Shown here: positions 8,950-17,833 of the stretch, in pieces
Layout of the letters: each line of letters starts with the position of its first letter
How positions within the stretch are numbered: position 1 is the stretch's first letter
Assembly (NCBI RefSeq): GCF_948472415.1
Contig: NZ_OX419519.1
Coordinates: 4,588,001-4,652,000 of the forward strand
Direction of reading: 5' to 3'
Origin: Kitasatospora fiedleri
Lineage (GTDB): Bacteria; Actinomycetota; Actinomycetes; Streptomycetales; Streptomycetaceae
Length of the DNA: 64,000 nt
Notes under the pieces: generated by a model
What the model saw: the letters and a program-made list of their open reading frames with translations, nothing else
What the model was told of the DNA's origin: nothing
Databases searched by the model: none
Translations under genes and position numbers: made by a program

Positions 8950-9453
8950 GTGAGCAACCTGTTCGCGATCGCCTACCCGGATGTCCCCACCGCGCAGAAG
9001 GTCCGTGACGAGCTGGTCGGGCTGCAGAAGCAGAAGCTGATCGACCTGGAGGACGTCGTGGTGGTCGAGCGCCGCGAGGACGGGAGGATCAAGCTGCACC
9101 AGGGGGTCTCCAACACCGGGATGGGCGCGGCCTCCGGCGCGCTGTGGGGCGGCGTGATCGGGCTGCTGTTCTTCATGCCGTTCCTCGGCGCGGCGATCGG
9201 CGGCGCGACCGGCGCGGCGGTCGGCGCCTCCACCGACACCGGCGTGGACGACGACTTCATGCGGCGGGTCGGCGAGAAGCTGGACCCGGGCAAGGCCGCG
9301 GTGTTCGCGCTGGTCCGCTCGGCGACCCAGGACAAGGTGGTCCCCGCGGTCGCGCAGTTCGGCGGCGAGCTGATCCAGACCTCGCTCAGCCACGAGGAGG
9401 AGGAGCACCTGCGGGAGATCGCCAAGGCGGCGTACCCCGCGTCGGCGCTCTGA
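8950..9453 (+). CDS. DUF1269 family protein, 167 aa
   Basis: Begins MSNLFAIAYPDVPTAQKVRDEL, followed by a glycine-zipper hydrophobic pair (about residues 60-97, GMGAASGALWGGVIGLLFFM and GAAIGGATGAAVG) and an acidic C-terminal part. This arrangement is the DUF1269 family, sometimes described as TIM-barrel-associated or membrane proteins of unknown function. GTG at 8950 is chosen because GGAAGGA lies 6 bases upstream and the N-terminus then matches the family. Divergent from the vWA operon. Confidence 0.8.
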   Translation: MSNLFAIAYPDVPTAQKVRDELVGLQKQKLIDLEDVVVVERREDGRIKLHQGVSNTGMGAASGALWGGVIGLLFFMPFLGAAIGGATGAAVGASTDTGVDDDFMRRVGEKLDPGKAAVFALVRSATQDKVVPAVAQFGGELIQTSLSHEEEEHLREIAKAAYPASAL

Positions 9454-9546
9454 CCCCCGGACGGCCCCCCTCCGGCGGGGTGCCGGGCGCCCGCCGCCCG
9501 GTGCCCCGCCGTCCGTGCCCCTACGAGCTGGCGAGGACGGCTGGCG

Positions 9547-10896
9547 GTGGCGACTGACTCCGCGACCCGGACGGCCCGGGCGCCCCGGGTGCCGCAGGCC
9601 GGGTCCGGGCGCTGGACCGAACTGGTGCTGGTGCTGGCCGCGGTGGGACTCGCGGTGTTCGGCTACGTCGAGGTCGGCGCCAACCTCGACGGCCAGGCCC
9701 CGCCGGACGCCGCCCAGTACGGCGGCGCGCTCGGCGTGCTGGCCCTGCTCGCGCACGCCGCGGTGCGCTGGCGCGCCCGCTGGGCGGACCCGCTGCTGCT
9801 GCCGATCGCGGTGCTGCTGAACGGCCTCGGACTGGTCGTCATCTACCGGCTGGACCGCAACCCCGGCAGCGCCGCCGCCCCCACCCAACTGCTCTGGTCC
9901 ACCCTCGGGGTGGGCCTGTTCATCGCGGTGCTGCTCCTGCTGCGCGACCACCGCCGGCTCCAGCGCTACGCGTACGTCGGCGCGTTCGTCGCCCTCGTCC
10001 TGCTGGTGCTGCCGGTGTTCTTCCCGCCGGTGTACGGCTCGCGGATCTGGATCACGCTGGGCCCGTTCTCCTTCCAGCCCGGCGAGTTCGCCAAGGTGCT
10101 GCTGGCGGTCTTCTTCGCCGCCTACCTGGCCGCCCACCGGGACGCGCTGGCGCTGACCGGCCGCAAGGTGCTCTGGTTCCAGCTGCCGCTGGGCCGGGTG
10201 CTCGGACCGGTGCTGCTGATCTGGGCCGCGTTCGTCGGCGTGCTGGTCCTGGAGACCGACCTCGGCACCTCGCTGCTGTTCTTCGGCCTGTTCGTGGTGA
10301 TGCTGTACGTGGCCACCGCCCGCACCGGCTGGATCGTGATCGGCCTGCTGCTGTCCGCGCTGGCCGCGGTCGGCGTCGGCTGGCTCTCCCCGCACGTGCA
10401 CGGCCGGGTCACCGAGTGGCTGCACCCGCTGGCCTCGATCGCGGCCGGGCGGGGCGCCAACCAGATCGCCCAGTCGCTGTTCGCGTTCGCCTGGGGCGGC
10501 CAGCTCGGCACCGGCCTGGGCCTGGGCCACTCCGCGCTGATCGGCTTCGCCACCAAGTCCGACTTCATCCTCGCCACCGTCGGCGAGGAGCTCGGCCTGA
10601 CCGGCCTGTTCGCGGTGTTCCTGCTGTACGCCCTGCTGGTGGCCCGGGGCTTCCGGACCGGCATCGCGCTGCGCGACCCGTTCGGGCGGCTGCTCGCGAT
10701 CGGCCTGGCCGCGCTGGTGGCGATCCAGGTGTTCGTGGTGGCCGGCGGCGTCCTCGACCTGATCCCGCTGACCGGCATGACGCTGCCGTTCATCGCCCAG
10801 GGCGGCTCGTCCGTGGTCACCAACTGGATCATCGTGGCGCTGCTGGTGCGGATGAGCGACCTCGCCCGGCGGCCCGTCCCCGAGGAGGACGCGTGA
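9547..10896 (+). CDS. FtsW/RodA/SpoVE family peptidoglycan glycosyltransferase
   Basis: 449 residues with about ten membrane helices and the SEDS family signatures: PVYGSRIWITLGPFSFQPGEFAK, LVLETDLGTSLLFF, and the C-terminal GMTLPFIAQGGSS. SEDS proteins polymerise lipid II into glycan strands with a class B PBP partner, which here is the next gene, overlapping by four bases (GTGA). GTG start at 9547 with GAGGA upstream. No PASTA kinase or PP2C gene lies alongside, unlike the main pknB-type locus, so this is probably a second FtsW/RodA-PBP module of the genome. Confidence 0.9.
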   Translation: MATDSATRTARAPRVPQAGSGRWTELVLVLAAVGLAVFGYVEVGANLDGQAPPDAAQYGGALGVLALLAHAAVRWRARWADPLLLPIAVLLNGLGLVVIYRLDRNPGSAAAPTQLLWSTLGVGLFIAVLLLLRDHRRLQRYAYVGAFVALVLLVLPVFFPPVYGSRIWITLGPFSFQPGEFAKVLLAVFFAAYLAAHRDALALTGRKVLWFQLPLGRVLGPVLLIWAAFVGVLVLETDLGTSLLFFGLFVVMLYVATARTGWIVIGLLLSALAAVGVGWLSPHVHGRVTEWLHPLASIAAGRGANQIAQSLFAFAWGGQLGTGLGLGHSALIGFATKSDFILATVGEELGLTGLFAVFLLYALLVARGFRTGIALRDPFGRLLAIGLAALVAIQVFVVAGGVLDLIPLTGMTLPFIAQGGSSVVTNWIIVALLVRMSDLARRPVPEEDA

Positions 10897-12407
10897 GGCC
10901 GCCCCGGCCCGCGGGCACCAACGGCGGTCCGCAGGGCCTGCCCGGCATCTCCACCACCGGCCGCCGGGCCGGTACCTTCTGCATGCTGCTGATCGTCGCC
11001 CTCGCCGTCCAGGCCACCCGGGTCCAGGTGTTCCAGAAGCAGGGCCTGGACCACAACAGCGCCAACCAGCGCGCCACCATCCAGCGCTACGCCCAGCCCC
11101 GCGGCAACCTGCTGGTGGCCGGGCAGCCCGTCACCGGCTCCGCCCCCACCGGCGGCCGCTACGCGTACCAGCGCACCTACTCCGACGGCCCGCTGTACGC
11201 CGCCGTCACCGGCTACTCCTCGCAGACCTACGGCAACACCCAACTGGAGGGCGTCTACGACGACCTGCTCTCCGGCACCGACCCCAGGCTGGCCGGCTGG
11301 GCGGTCTGGGACGCGATCACCCGGCACCAGCAGCCCGGCGGCGACGTGGTCACCACCATCGACCCGGCCGCCCAGCGCGCCGCGACGCAGGGCCTGGGCA
11401 GCCAGAAGGGCGCCGTCGCCGCGATCGAACCCGCCACCGGCCGAATCCTCGCCCTCGCCTCCGCCCCCAGCTACGACCCCGGCAGCTTCGCCGGCACCTC
11501 CGCCGCCGACCAGGCCGCCTGGAAGAAGCTCCAGGACGACCCCGACCAGCCGATGCTCAACCGGGCGCTGCGCCAGATCTACCCGCCCGGCTCCACCTTC
11601 AAGGTGGTCACCGCCGCCGCCGCGCTGGCCAACGGCACGGTCACCGACATCGACGCGCCCACCGACGCCCCCTACCCGTACGTCCTGCCCGGCACCACCA
11701 CCCCGCTCACCAACGACACCGGCGCCTGCGACCGGGCCGGGCTCTCCCTGGACGAGGCGGTGACGCTGTCCTGCAACAGCGTCATGGGCTACCTCGGCGT
11801 GCGGACCGGCCTGGACCGGATGACCGCCATGGCGAAGAACTTCGGCTTCAACGACGCCCGGCTCGACACCCCCGTGCGCGCCGCCCGCTCCAACTTCGAC
11901 ACCGACATGAACGCCTCCCAGCTGGCGCTCTCCTCGATCGGCCAGTACGACACCGCCGCCACCCCGCTGGTGATGGCGATGGTCGCCGCCGGGGCCGCCA
12001 ACGACGGCCAGGTGATGTACCCCCAGCTCGTGGACCGGCTGACCAAGGCCGACGGCAGCCAGGTCCAGCTGATGCGCCCCGCCCTCTACCACCAGGCGTT
12101 CGGCTCCGCGGTCGCCCAGCAGCTGCGGCAGCTGATGGTCGACGTGGTCGAGAACGGTACCGGCCGCAACGCCCGCATCCCCGGCGCCGAGGTCGGCGGC
12201 AAGACCGGCACCGCCCAGCACGGCGTCGACAACTCCGGCACCCCGTACGCCTGGTTCATCGCCTGGGCCCGCCCGGCCGGCTCCACCGCCGCCCCGCCGG
12301 TCGCCGTCGCCGTGGTCATCGCCGACAGCCAGGCCGACGACGTCACCGGCGGCGGGCTCGCCGCCCCCATCGCCCGCTCCGTCATGCAGGCCGTGCTGAA
12401 CCGCTGA
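10893..12407 (+). CDS. Class B penicillin-binding protein (PbpA-like transpeptidase)
   Basis: 504 residues: short cytoplasmic N-terminus, one membrane helix (TFCMLLIVALAVQATRV), a small dimerisation region, and a transpeptidase domain with all three motifs: SxxK at S234-T-F-K237, SCN at S293-C-N295, and KTG at K437. It forms peptide cross-links in peptidoglycan and should work with the SEDS protein encoded just upstream. The GTG start overlaps the upstream stop as GTGA, which implies translational coupling. A Pro-rich N-terminus (MRPPRPAGTNGG) is common in streptomycete homologues. Confidence 0.92.
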   Translation: MRPPRPAGTNGGPQGLPGISTTGRRAGTFCMLLIVALAVQATRVQVFQKQGLDHNSANQRATIQRYAQPRGNLLVAGQPVTGSAPTGGRYAYQRTYSDGPLYAAVTGYSSQTYGNTQLEGVYDDLLSGTDPRLAGWAVWDAITRHQQPGGDVVTTIDPAAQRAATQGLGSQKGAVAAIEPATGRILALASAPSYDPGSFAGTSAADQAAWKKLQDDPDQPMLNRALRQIYPPGSTFKVVTAAAALANGTVTDIDAPTDAPYPYVLPGTTTPLTNDTGACDRAGLSLDEAVTLSCNSVMGYLGVRTGLDRMTAMAKNFGFNDARLDTPVRAARSNFDTDMNASQLALSSIGQYDTAATPLVMAMVAAGAANDGQVMYPQLVDRLTKADGSQVQLMRPALYHQAFGSAVAQQLRQLMVDVVENGTGRNARIPGAEVGGKTGTAQHGVDNSGTPYAWFIAWARPAGSTAAPPVAVAVVIADSQADDVTGGGLAAPIARSVMQAVLNR

Positions 12408-12510
12408 CCGGGCCCGACCGCCGGCCGGCCTCGACCACTGACCGGCCCAAACATCAGAAAAACCACCATTTGGTACTGTCCCGGTCTGATTCCCCACCAG
12501 AAGGACACCG

Positions 12511-13914
12511 ATGAGCACCACCCGCCTGTTGCGGCGCAAGCCCGTGGACACCCTGATCGCCGAAGCCGGCGGCACCGGAACCGGACACCTGCGCCGCTCC
12601 ATCGGCCTGTGGCAGCTCTCGGCGATCGGCATCGGCGCCACCGTCGGCACCGGCATCTTCTTCGTCCTGACCACCTCGGTGCCCGAGGCCGGCCCCGCCG
12701 TCGTCCTCTCCTTCGTGATCGCCGCCGTCACCGCCGGCCTCACCGCGCTCTGCTACGCCGAACTCGCCTCCGCCATCCCGGTCGCCGGCTCCTCCTACTC
12801 GTACGCCTACGCCACCATGGGCGAGCTGGTCGCCTTCGGGGTCGGCGTCTGCCTGCTGATGGAGTACGGCGTCTCCGCCTCCGCGATCGCCGTCACCTGG
12901 GGCCAGTACCTCAACCAGTTCTCCGACCTCGCCTTCGACCTCCACCTCCCCACCGCGCTCACCGCCCCGCCCGGCGCCGGCGGCGTCTTCAACCTGCCCG
13001 CGGTCGTCCTGGTGCTGCTGGTCACCGTCCTGCTGATCCGCGGCGTCGGCGAGTCCGCCAAGGTCAACGCCGTCATGGTGACCGTCAAGCTGGCCATCCT
13101 GGTGCTCTTCGTGGCCGTCGCCCTGACCGGCTTCACCGCCGGCAACTTCACCCCGTTCGCCCCCAACGGCTGGGACGGCGTCCAGACCGCCGCCTCCACC
13201 ATCTTCTTCTCCTTCATCGGCCTCGACGCCGTCTCCACCGCCGGCGAGGAGGTCCGCGACCCGCGGCGCACCCTGCCGCTCGCCATCCTGATCTCGCTGG
13301 TCGTCGTCACCACCCTCTACCTCGCCGTCGCCGTCACCGCGATCGGCGCCCAGCCCTGGCAGCTGTTCGACGGCCAGGAGGCCGGCCTGGCCCAGATCCT
13401 GCAGGACGTCACCGGCCACACCTGGCCCGCCCTGGTGTTCGCGGCTGGCGCGATCGTCTCGATCTTCTCCATCACCCTGGTGGTGATCTACGGCCAGACC
13501 CGCATCCTGTACGCGATGGGCCGCGACGGGCTCCTCCCGCCCCGCTTCACCCGGGTCTCCGCCCGCACCGGCACCCCCGTCTGGAACACCCTGGTGGTCG
13601 GCGCCGCGGTCGCGGTCCTCGCCGCGGTCTTCCCGCTCAAGCTGCTGGCCGACATGACCTCGATGGGCACCCTGGTCGCCTTCACCGCGGTCTCGCTCGG
13701 CATCATCGTGCTGCGCCGTACCCGCCCCGACCTGCCGCGCGGCTTCAAGGTCCCGCTCTACCCCGTCACCCCGCTGCTCAGCGCCGCGTTCTGCGTCTAC
13801 CTCATCACCAAACTGCACGCCGACACCTTCCTGGCCTTCGCGGTCGTCCTCGCCCTCGCCGCGGTGCTCTACTTCGGCTACAGCGCCAAGCACTCCCGGC
13901 TGGCGCGGGACTGA
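12511..13914 (+). CDS. APC superfamily (cationic) amino-acid permease
   Basis: 467 residues, about 12 to 13 hydrophobic helices, with the APC helix-1 substrate motif GIGATVGTGIFFVL and the helix-6 region FFSFIGLDAVSTAGEEVRDP. The family imports basic or other amino acids by proton symport or exchange; the exact substrate is not visible. RBS AGAAGGA is 5 bases before ATG. It lies 103 bases after the PBP gene, with an AT-richer stretch (AAACATCAGAAAAACC) between that probably holds its own promoter. Confidence 0.85.
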   Translation: MSTTRLLRRKPVDTLIAEAGGTGTGHLRRSIGLWQLSAIGIGATVGTGIFFVLTTSVPEAGPAVVLSFVIAAVTAGLTALCYAELASAIPVAGSSYSYAYATMGELVAFGVGVCLLMEYGVSASAIAVTWGQYLNQFSDLAFDLHLPTALTAPPGAGGVFNLPAVVLVLLVTVLLIRGVGESAKVNAVMVTVKLAILVLFVAVALTGFTAGNFTPFAPNGWDGVQTAASTIFFSFIGLDAVSTAGEEVRDPRRTLPLAILISLVVVTTLYLAVAVTAIGAQPWQLFDGQEAGLAQILQDVTGHTWPALVFAAGAIVSIFSITLVVIYGQTRILYAMGRDGLLPPRFTRVSARTGTPVWNTLVVGAAVAVLAAVFPLKLLADMTSMGTLVAFTAVSLGIIVLRRTRPDLPRGFKVPLYPVTPLLSAAFCVYLITKLHADTFLAFAVVLALAAVLYFGYSAKHSRLARD

Positions 13915-13944
13915 CCTCCGGCGGGACCCGGCCCCGACACGCGA

Positions 13945-13968
13945 GAAGGGCCCCCGCGGGGGCCCTTC
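13945..13968. terminator. Bidirectional terminator, perfect 24-bp palindrome
   Basis: GAAGGGCCCCCG followed directly by its exact reverse complement CGGGGGCCCTTC, between the convergent permease and penicillin-binding protein genes. Confidence 0.85.
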
Positions 13969-13987
13969 CGCCGTTCGGTCCGACTCG

Positions 13988-15760
13988 CTACTTGTTGCCG
14001 ACCCGCAGGACCTTGGAGACCGCCGGACCGGCCGCGGTCGCGCCGTGGCCGCCGCCCTGGACCTCCGCGGCCACCGCCAGGTCGCCCGAGTAGGCGGTGA
14101 ACCAGGAGTTCGCGTCGGGGCTGTTGTCCACCTCGGCGGTGCCGGTCTTCGCGCCGGAGCCGGCCGGCAGCGCGGGCTTGACCTCGGCGGCGGTGCCGGC
14201 GCGGACGGTCTGCACCATCAGCGACCGCAGGCTGTCGAGGACCCCGGGGGCGAGGTTGCGGGCGGCCTTCACCTGGTCCGTGCCGGGGATCAGGATCGGC
14301 TGGCGGAACACCCCGGACTGCACGGTCGCGGCCACCGACGCCATGCCGAGCGGGTTGGTGCGCACCCGGCCCTGGCCGATGAACTCGCTCGCCGCACCCG
14401 CCATGTTGCCCTCGGTCGGGATGTCGGTGTCGAAGTTCGACAGGCCGGTCTTCCAGACCAGGCCGAGCCCGAAGACGTCCTTGGCGATCGCGGGCAGGCT
14501 GCCCGGCTTGAGCGCGTCCTTGCCCTTCTCGATGAAGGAGGTGTTGCAGGAGTGGATGAACGCGTCGGTGAGCGTGTACTCGGGGTGCGCGCCGGGCTCG
14601 TCGTTGGTGATGGACTTGCCGGTGACCATGGTGGTCTCCGGGCAGGGCATCGGGGTGGTGGGGGTGACGCCCGCTTCGAGCAGGGCCGCGGAGGTGATCA
14701 CCTTCATGGTCGAGCCGGGCGCGGTCGCGCCGGAGAAGGCGCGGTTCTGGCCGGTCGAGGGCGAGAAGGCGTAGGCCAGGATGTTGCCGCTGCTGGGCTC
14801 GACGGCGACCAGCGAGGAGGGCTTGCCGGTGGCGGCGACCTCCTGCTCGGCGGCGGCCTGGAGGCCGGCGTCGATGGTGAGCTTGAGGTTCGGGACGGGC
14901 TTGGGCTCCTTGACGGTGAACAGCTTCTCCGTGCTGCCCGATCCGCTGCCGCCGGCCGCGCCGCCCGGGGTGCCGGTCGCCGCGCCGCTGGGCGCGCCGC
15001 TCGCCGTGCCGCCGGGGGCGCTCGGGGAGATGACCACCCCGCTGCCCGCGTCCGCCGGGTCGCCGCCCTGCGGGGCCGCGGCCCGCAACTGGTTGAGCAG
15101 GCCGGTGAGCGAGGCGTAGCCGGTGAGCGGCTTGCCCTTGCGGTCGGTGACGGCGGACGGGGCGGCGTAGAGCGGCTTGACGGAGATGGTCTCGCCGGCG
15201 TCCAGCTTGGGGTGGATGACGCTGGGCGCCCAGTGCACGGCGGCGGTGCCGTCGCTCATCTTGACCACGCCGAGCACGCCGTCGTAGTTCCAGGGGGTGC
15301 CGCTCCCGGCGAACTCCAGCGACGCCTTGAAGCTCTCCAGCACGCCGGTGGGCGCGGGGCTCCCGGTGGCGGCGGCCGGGGCGGACGCCGGGGCGGAGGC
15401 GGCGGTGCTCGCGGACTTGGACGCGGCGGGGCTGGGCGCGGTGGTGGGGCCGCCGACGGTGAGGTGGACGGCGCTGGGCTTCACGCCGTCCTGGAAGGAC
15501 TGCAGCGCGGCCTGCGCCTTGTCCGGGTCGTCGGTGAGCTTGGCTGCGCCGAACAGGTCGCCCTTGGCCCAGGCGTCCAGGAACGCCTTGGCGCCGGACG
15601 CGGCGAGCTCCTGGCTGGGGGGCTCGGCGACCACGGTGCGCGGCTTCTTCGCCTCGGCCCCGCCGGAGCCGCCGGAGACCAGGGCGTAGGCCCCGTACCC
15701 GCCGCCGACGAGTACCGCCGCGGCGACCACCGAGACGCCGATCTTCGCGCCCTTGTTCAC
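13988..15760 (-). CDS. Penicillin-binding transpeptidase with MecA_N (NTF2-like) domain
   Basis: 590 residues. N-terminal membrane anchor (residues 6-28), an NTF2-like region from about 45 that resembles the MecA N-terminal domain but is interrupted by an Ala/Ser/Pro/Thr insert at 108-138, a second low-complexity Gly/Ser/Ala linker at 230-276, then the transpeptidase with S350-T-M-K353, S404-C-N406 and K538-T-G540. It cross-links peptidoglycan outside the membrane. GTG start at 15760 with GGGGGA 6 bases upstream. The leader carries three copies of a 12-mer that could form alternative hairpins. In S. coelicolor PBP genes also neighbour pmt. Confidence 0.9.
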   Translation of the reverse strand: MNKGAKIGVSVVAAAVLVGGGYGAYALVSGGSGGAEAKKPRTVVAEPPSQELAASGAKAFLDAWAKGDLFGAAKLTDDPDKAQAALQSFQDGVKPSAVHLTVGGPTTAPSPAASKSASTAASAPASAPAAATGSPAPTGVLESFKASLEFAGSGTPWNYDGVLGVVKMSDGTAAVHWAPSVIHPKLDAGETISVKPLYAAPSAVTDRKGKPLTGYASLTGLLNQLRAAAPQGGDPADAGSGVVISPSAPGGTASGAPSGAATGTPGGAAGGSGSGSTEKLFTVKEPKPVPNLKLTIDAGLQAAAEQEVAATGKPSSLVAVEPSSGNILAYAFSPSTGQNRAFSGATAPGSTMKVITSAALLEAGVTPTTPMPCPETTMVTGKSITNDEPGAHPEYTLTDAFIHSCNTSFIEKGKDALKPGSLPAIAKDVFGLGLVWKTGLSNFDTDIPTEGNMAGAASEFIGQGRVRTNPLGMASVAATVQSGVFRQPILIPGTDQVKAARNLAPGVLDSLRSLMVQTVRAGTAAEVKPALPAGSGAKTGTAEVDNSPDANSWFTAYSGDLAVAAEVQGGGHGATAAGPAVSKVLRVGNK

Positions 15761-15777
15761 GTCGTGTCCCCCATGGA

Positions 15778-15894
15778 GTGTCGTGGCCGTCGGAGTTCAG
15801 CGGCCACGACACCATAGGCCGACCTGCTCCGTGCACTCACGACACGGCGCTGGTTTGTGACAGTTCCGGTACACGTGTGCAGGTGTCGTGGCCG
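15778..15894 (-). promoter_or_regulatory. Three copies of a 12-mer with mutually exclusive pairing in a PBP leader
   Basis: The word GTGTCGTGGCCG occurs at 15778-15789 and 15883-15894 on the plus strand, and its exact complement lies at 15801-15812. Read in the direction of transcription the order is A, B, C with B able to pair with either A (13 bp) or C (12 bp, 11-base loop). The B:C hairpin ends 5 bases before the GGGGGA ribosome binding site of the PBP gene. It may be an RNA switch, or simply repeated protein-binding sites. Confidence 0.5.
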
Positions 15895-15908
15895 TTCGGG
15901 CGGGTCGG

Positions 15909-17696
15909 TCAGATCCAGGTGTCGAGCCACATCCGGGCCCGCCAGTCGTCCATCGGGATCGTCTGCCCGGTGTAGATCGGGTAGAAGTACAGGAAGTTCC
16001 ACAGGACGGCGACGACCAGCAGCCCGGCGCCGGTGGCCCCGGCGAGGCGGCGGTCGGGCGAGGCGTCGGCCCGGCCCAGCATCGCGCCGATCATCATGGT
16101 CACCGCGAGCACCAGGAACGGGACGAAGCAGACCGCGTAGAAGAGGAAGATCGTCCGGGCCTGGTAGTTGAACCAGGGCAGGTAGCCGGCGGCCAGCGCG
16201 CACAGGATCGCCCCGGCCCGCCAGTCGCGGCGCAGCGCCCAGCGGTACAGGCAGTAGGCCAGCGCGACGATGCCGGCCCACCAGAGCAGCGGGGTGCCGA
16301 GGGCGAGCACCTCGCGGGCGCACTCGGTGGTGGTGCAGCCGGACTGGCCGTTCTTCGGGGACTCGTAGAAGAAGGAGACCGGGCGGCCCAGCAGCAGCCA
16401 GCTCCACGGGTTGGACTGGTAGGTGTGCGGGCTGGTCAGGTTGACGTTGAAGTGCCAGATCTCGTGGTGGTAGTGCCACAGGCTGCGGGCCCAGTCCGGC
16501 ATCCAGCTCCAGGAGCCGCCGGGGTGCTGGGCGGCCCAGTCGCGCAGGTAGCCGCCCTTGCCCGGCTCGGCGGAGGAGGCGATCCAGCCGCTCCAGCTGG
16601 CCAGGTAGGTGACGGCGGCGGTCAGGCCGAGGCTCAGGCCGGACCAGCAGAAGTCCCACGCCTGGCGGGCCAGGAGCGGCGGTCCGCCGGGGGAGCGGCG
16701 CACGTCCGCCAGGCGGCGGGCGGAGGAGTCCCAGAACGCGGCCAGCAGCACCAGGGCGAGGATCGCCGGGGCGCCGCTCCACTTGGTGCCCGTCATCAGG
16801 CCCAGGCAGACGCCCGCGGCCAGGCGGTACGGGCGCCAGCCGAGGTGCCACCAGTCGGCGGCCAGGCCCCGGTCGATCCGCTCGGCGATCCGGGCCCGGG
16901 TGCGGTCCCGGTCGACCAGCAGCAGGCCGAACGCGGCCAGGAACCAGAACATCACCAGCAGGTCGAGGATGGCGGTGCGGCTGAGCACGAAGTGCAGGCC
17001 GTCGACGGCCAGCAGCAGGCCGGCCACGCAGCCCAGCAGGGTGGAGCGGAACATCCGGCGGGCGATCCGGGCCAGCATCAGCACCGACAGGGTGCCGAAC
17101 ACGGCCACCATGAACCGCCAGCCGTACGGGTTCATGTCGAAGAGCTGCTCGCCCAGGCCGATGATCCACTTGCCGACCGGCGGGTGCACCACGAACGCGG
17201 CCTGGGCCTGGTCGATCGGCGGGACGGCCGGGTTGGGCGCGGTGATCAGCGCGTTGGCGTCATCGGGCCAGTTGCTCTCGTAGCCGAGGTGCCAGAGCGC
17301 GTACGCGTCCTTGGCGTAGTACGTCTCGTCGAAGATCAGCGCGTGCGGGGTGCCGAGGTTCGTGAAGCGCAGCACCCCGGCGAACAGCGCGACGGCCAGC
17401 GGCCCGAGCCAGCCGGCCCACCGGCACAGCCAGGACCAGAGCGGGTCGGGCAGCCGGACGCCGAGCCGGACCAGCACCGGGGAGGGCGCGACGAGCGCCG
17501 GGGTGACGCCCGGGCCGTCCGGCATCGGCGGCACCAGCTGCTCGGCCGCGCCGGGGCGCCGGGGCGCCCGGTAGCCGACGCCGGACAGCGCGCGGGCCCA
17601 TCGGGAGGTCGGTTCGGGCTCCGCGCGCGGCGCCGGAACGGCGGCCGGGTCGGCCGGTTCCAGCACGGTCACGCCGCCCCGCTCGGGGTGGTCCAT
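15909..17696 (-). CDS. pmt: Protein O-mannosyltransferase (Pmt, GT39)
   Basis: 595 residues with many membrane helices. The catalytic Asp-Glu pair is visible in ALIFDETYYAKDAYALW, in the first extracytoplasmic loop, as in all Pmt proteins, followed by VHPPVGKWIIGLGE and the conserved SRTAILD and GTKWSG segments. It transfers mannose from polyprenyl phosphate mannose to Ser/Thr of proteins exported through Sec; in S. coelicolor pmt is needed for lipoprotein glycosylation and infection by phage phiC31. Start at 17696 is chosen for GGAG 6 bases upstream; the frame is open to 17795. Divergent from rsmI, as in other streptomycetes. Confidence 0.93.
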   Translation of the reverse strand: MDHPERGGVTVLEPADPAAVPAPRAEPEPTSRWARALSGVGYRAPRRPGAAEQLVPPMPDGPGVTPALVAPSPVLVRLGVRLPDPLWSWLCRWAGWLGPLAVALFAGVLRFTNLGTPHALIFDETYYAKDAYALWHLGYESNWPDDANALITAPNPAVPPIDQAQAAFVVHPPVGKWIIGLGEQLFDMNPYGWRFMVAVFGTLSVLMLARIARRMFRSTLLGCVAGLLLAVDGLHFVLSRTAILDLLVMFWFLAAFGLLLVDRDRTRARIAERIDRGLAADWWHLGWRPYRLAAGVCLGLMTGTKWSGAPAILALVLLAAFWDSSARRLADVRRSPGGPPLLARQAWDFCWSGLSLGLTAAVTYLASWSGWIASSAEPGKGGYLRDWAAQHPGGSWSWMPDWARSLWHYHHEIWHFNVNLTSPHTYQSNPWSWLLLGRPVSFFYESPKNGQSGCTTTECAREVLALGTPLLWWAGIVALAYCLYRWALRRDWRAGAILCALAAGYLPWFNYQARTIFLFYAVCFVPFLVLAVTMMIGAMLGRADASPDRRLAGATGAGLLVVAVLWNFLYFYPIYTGQTIPMDDWRARMWLDTWI

Positions 17697-17833
17697 ACCA
17701 CTCTCCATGTCGCCGTTCACGGGCCACATCGTAGGGGCAACGGCTGAGGGCACAAGGGGTCCGCGGCCCGCGCTTCCCGGCGGTCGCGCGCTCACCAGCC
17801 ACGAGCCGTCCCCCGGTAGGGGAGGATGGTGCC

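Noticed and set aside
8674..10530. 618-codon minus-strand frame over DUF1269 and ftsW-like genes
   Set aside because: Antisense to two clear genes, Gln/Glu/Arg/Gly-rich and unlike any protein.
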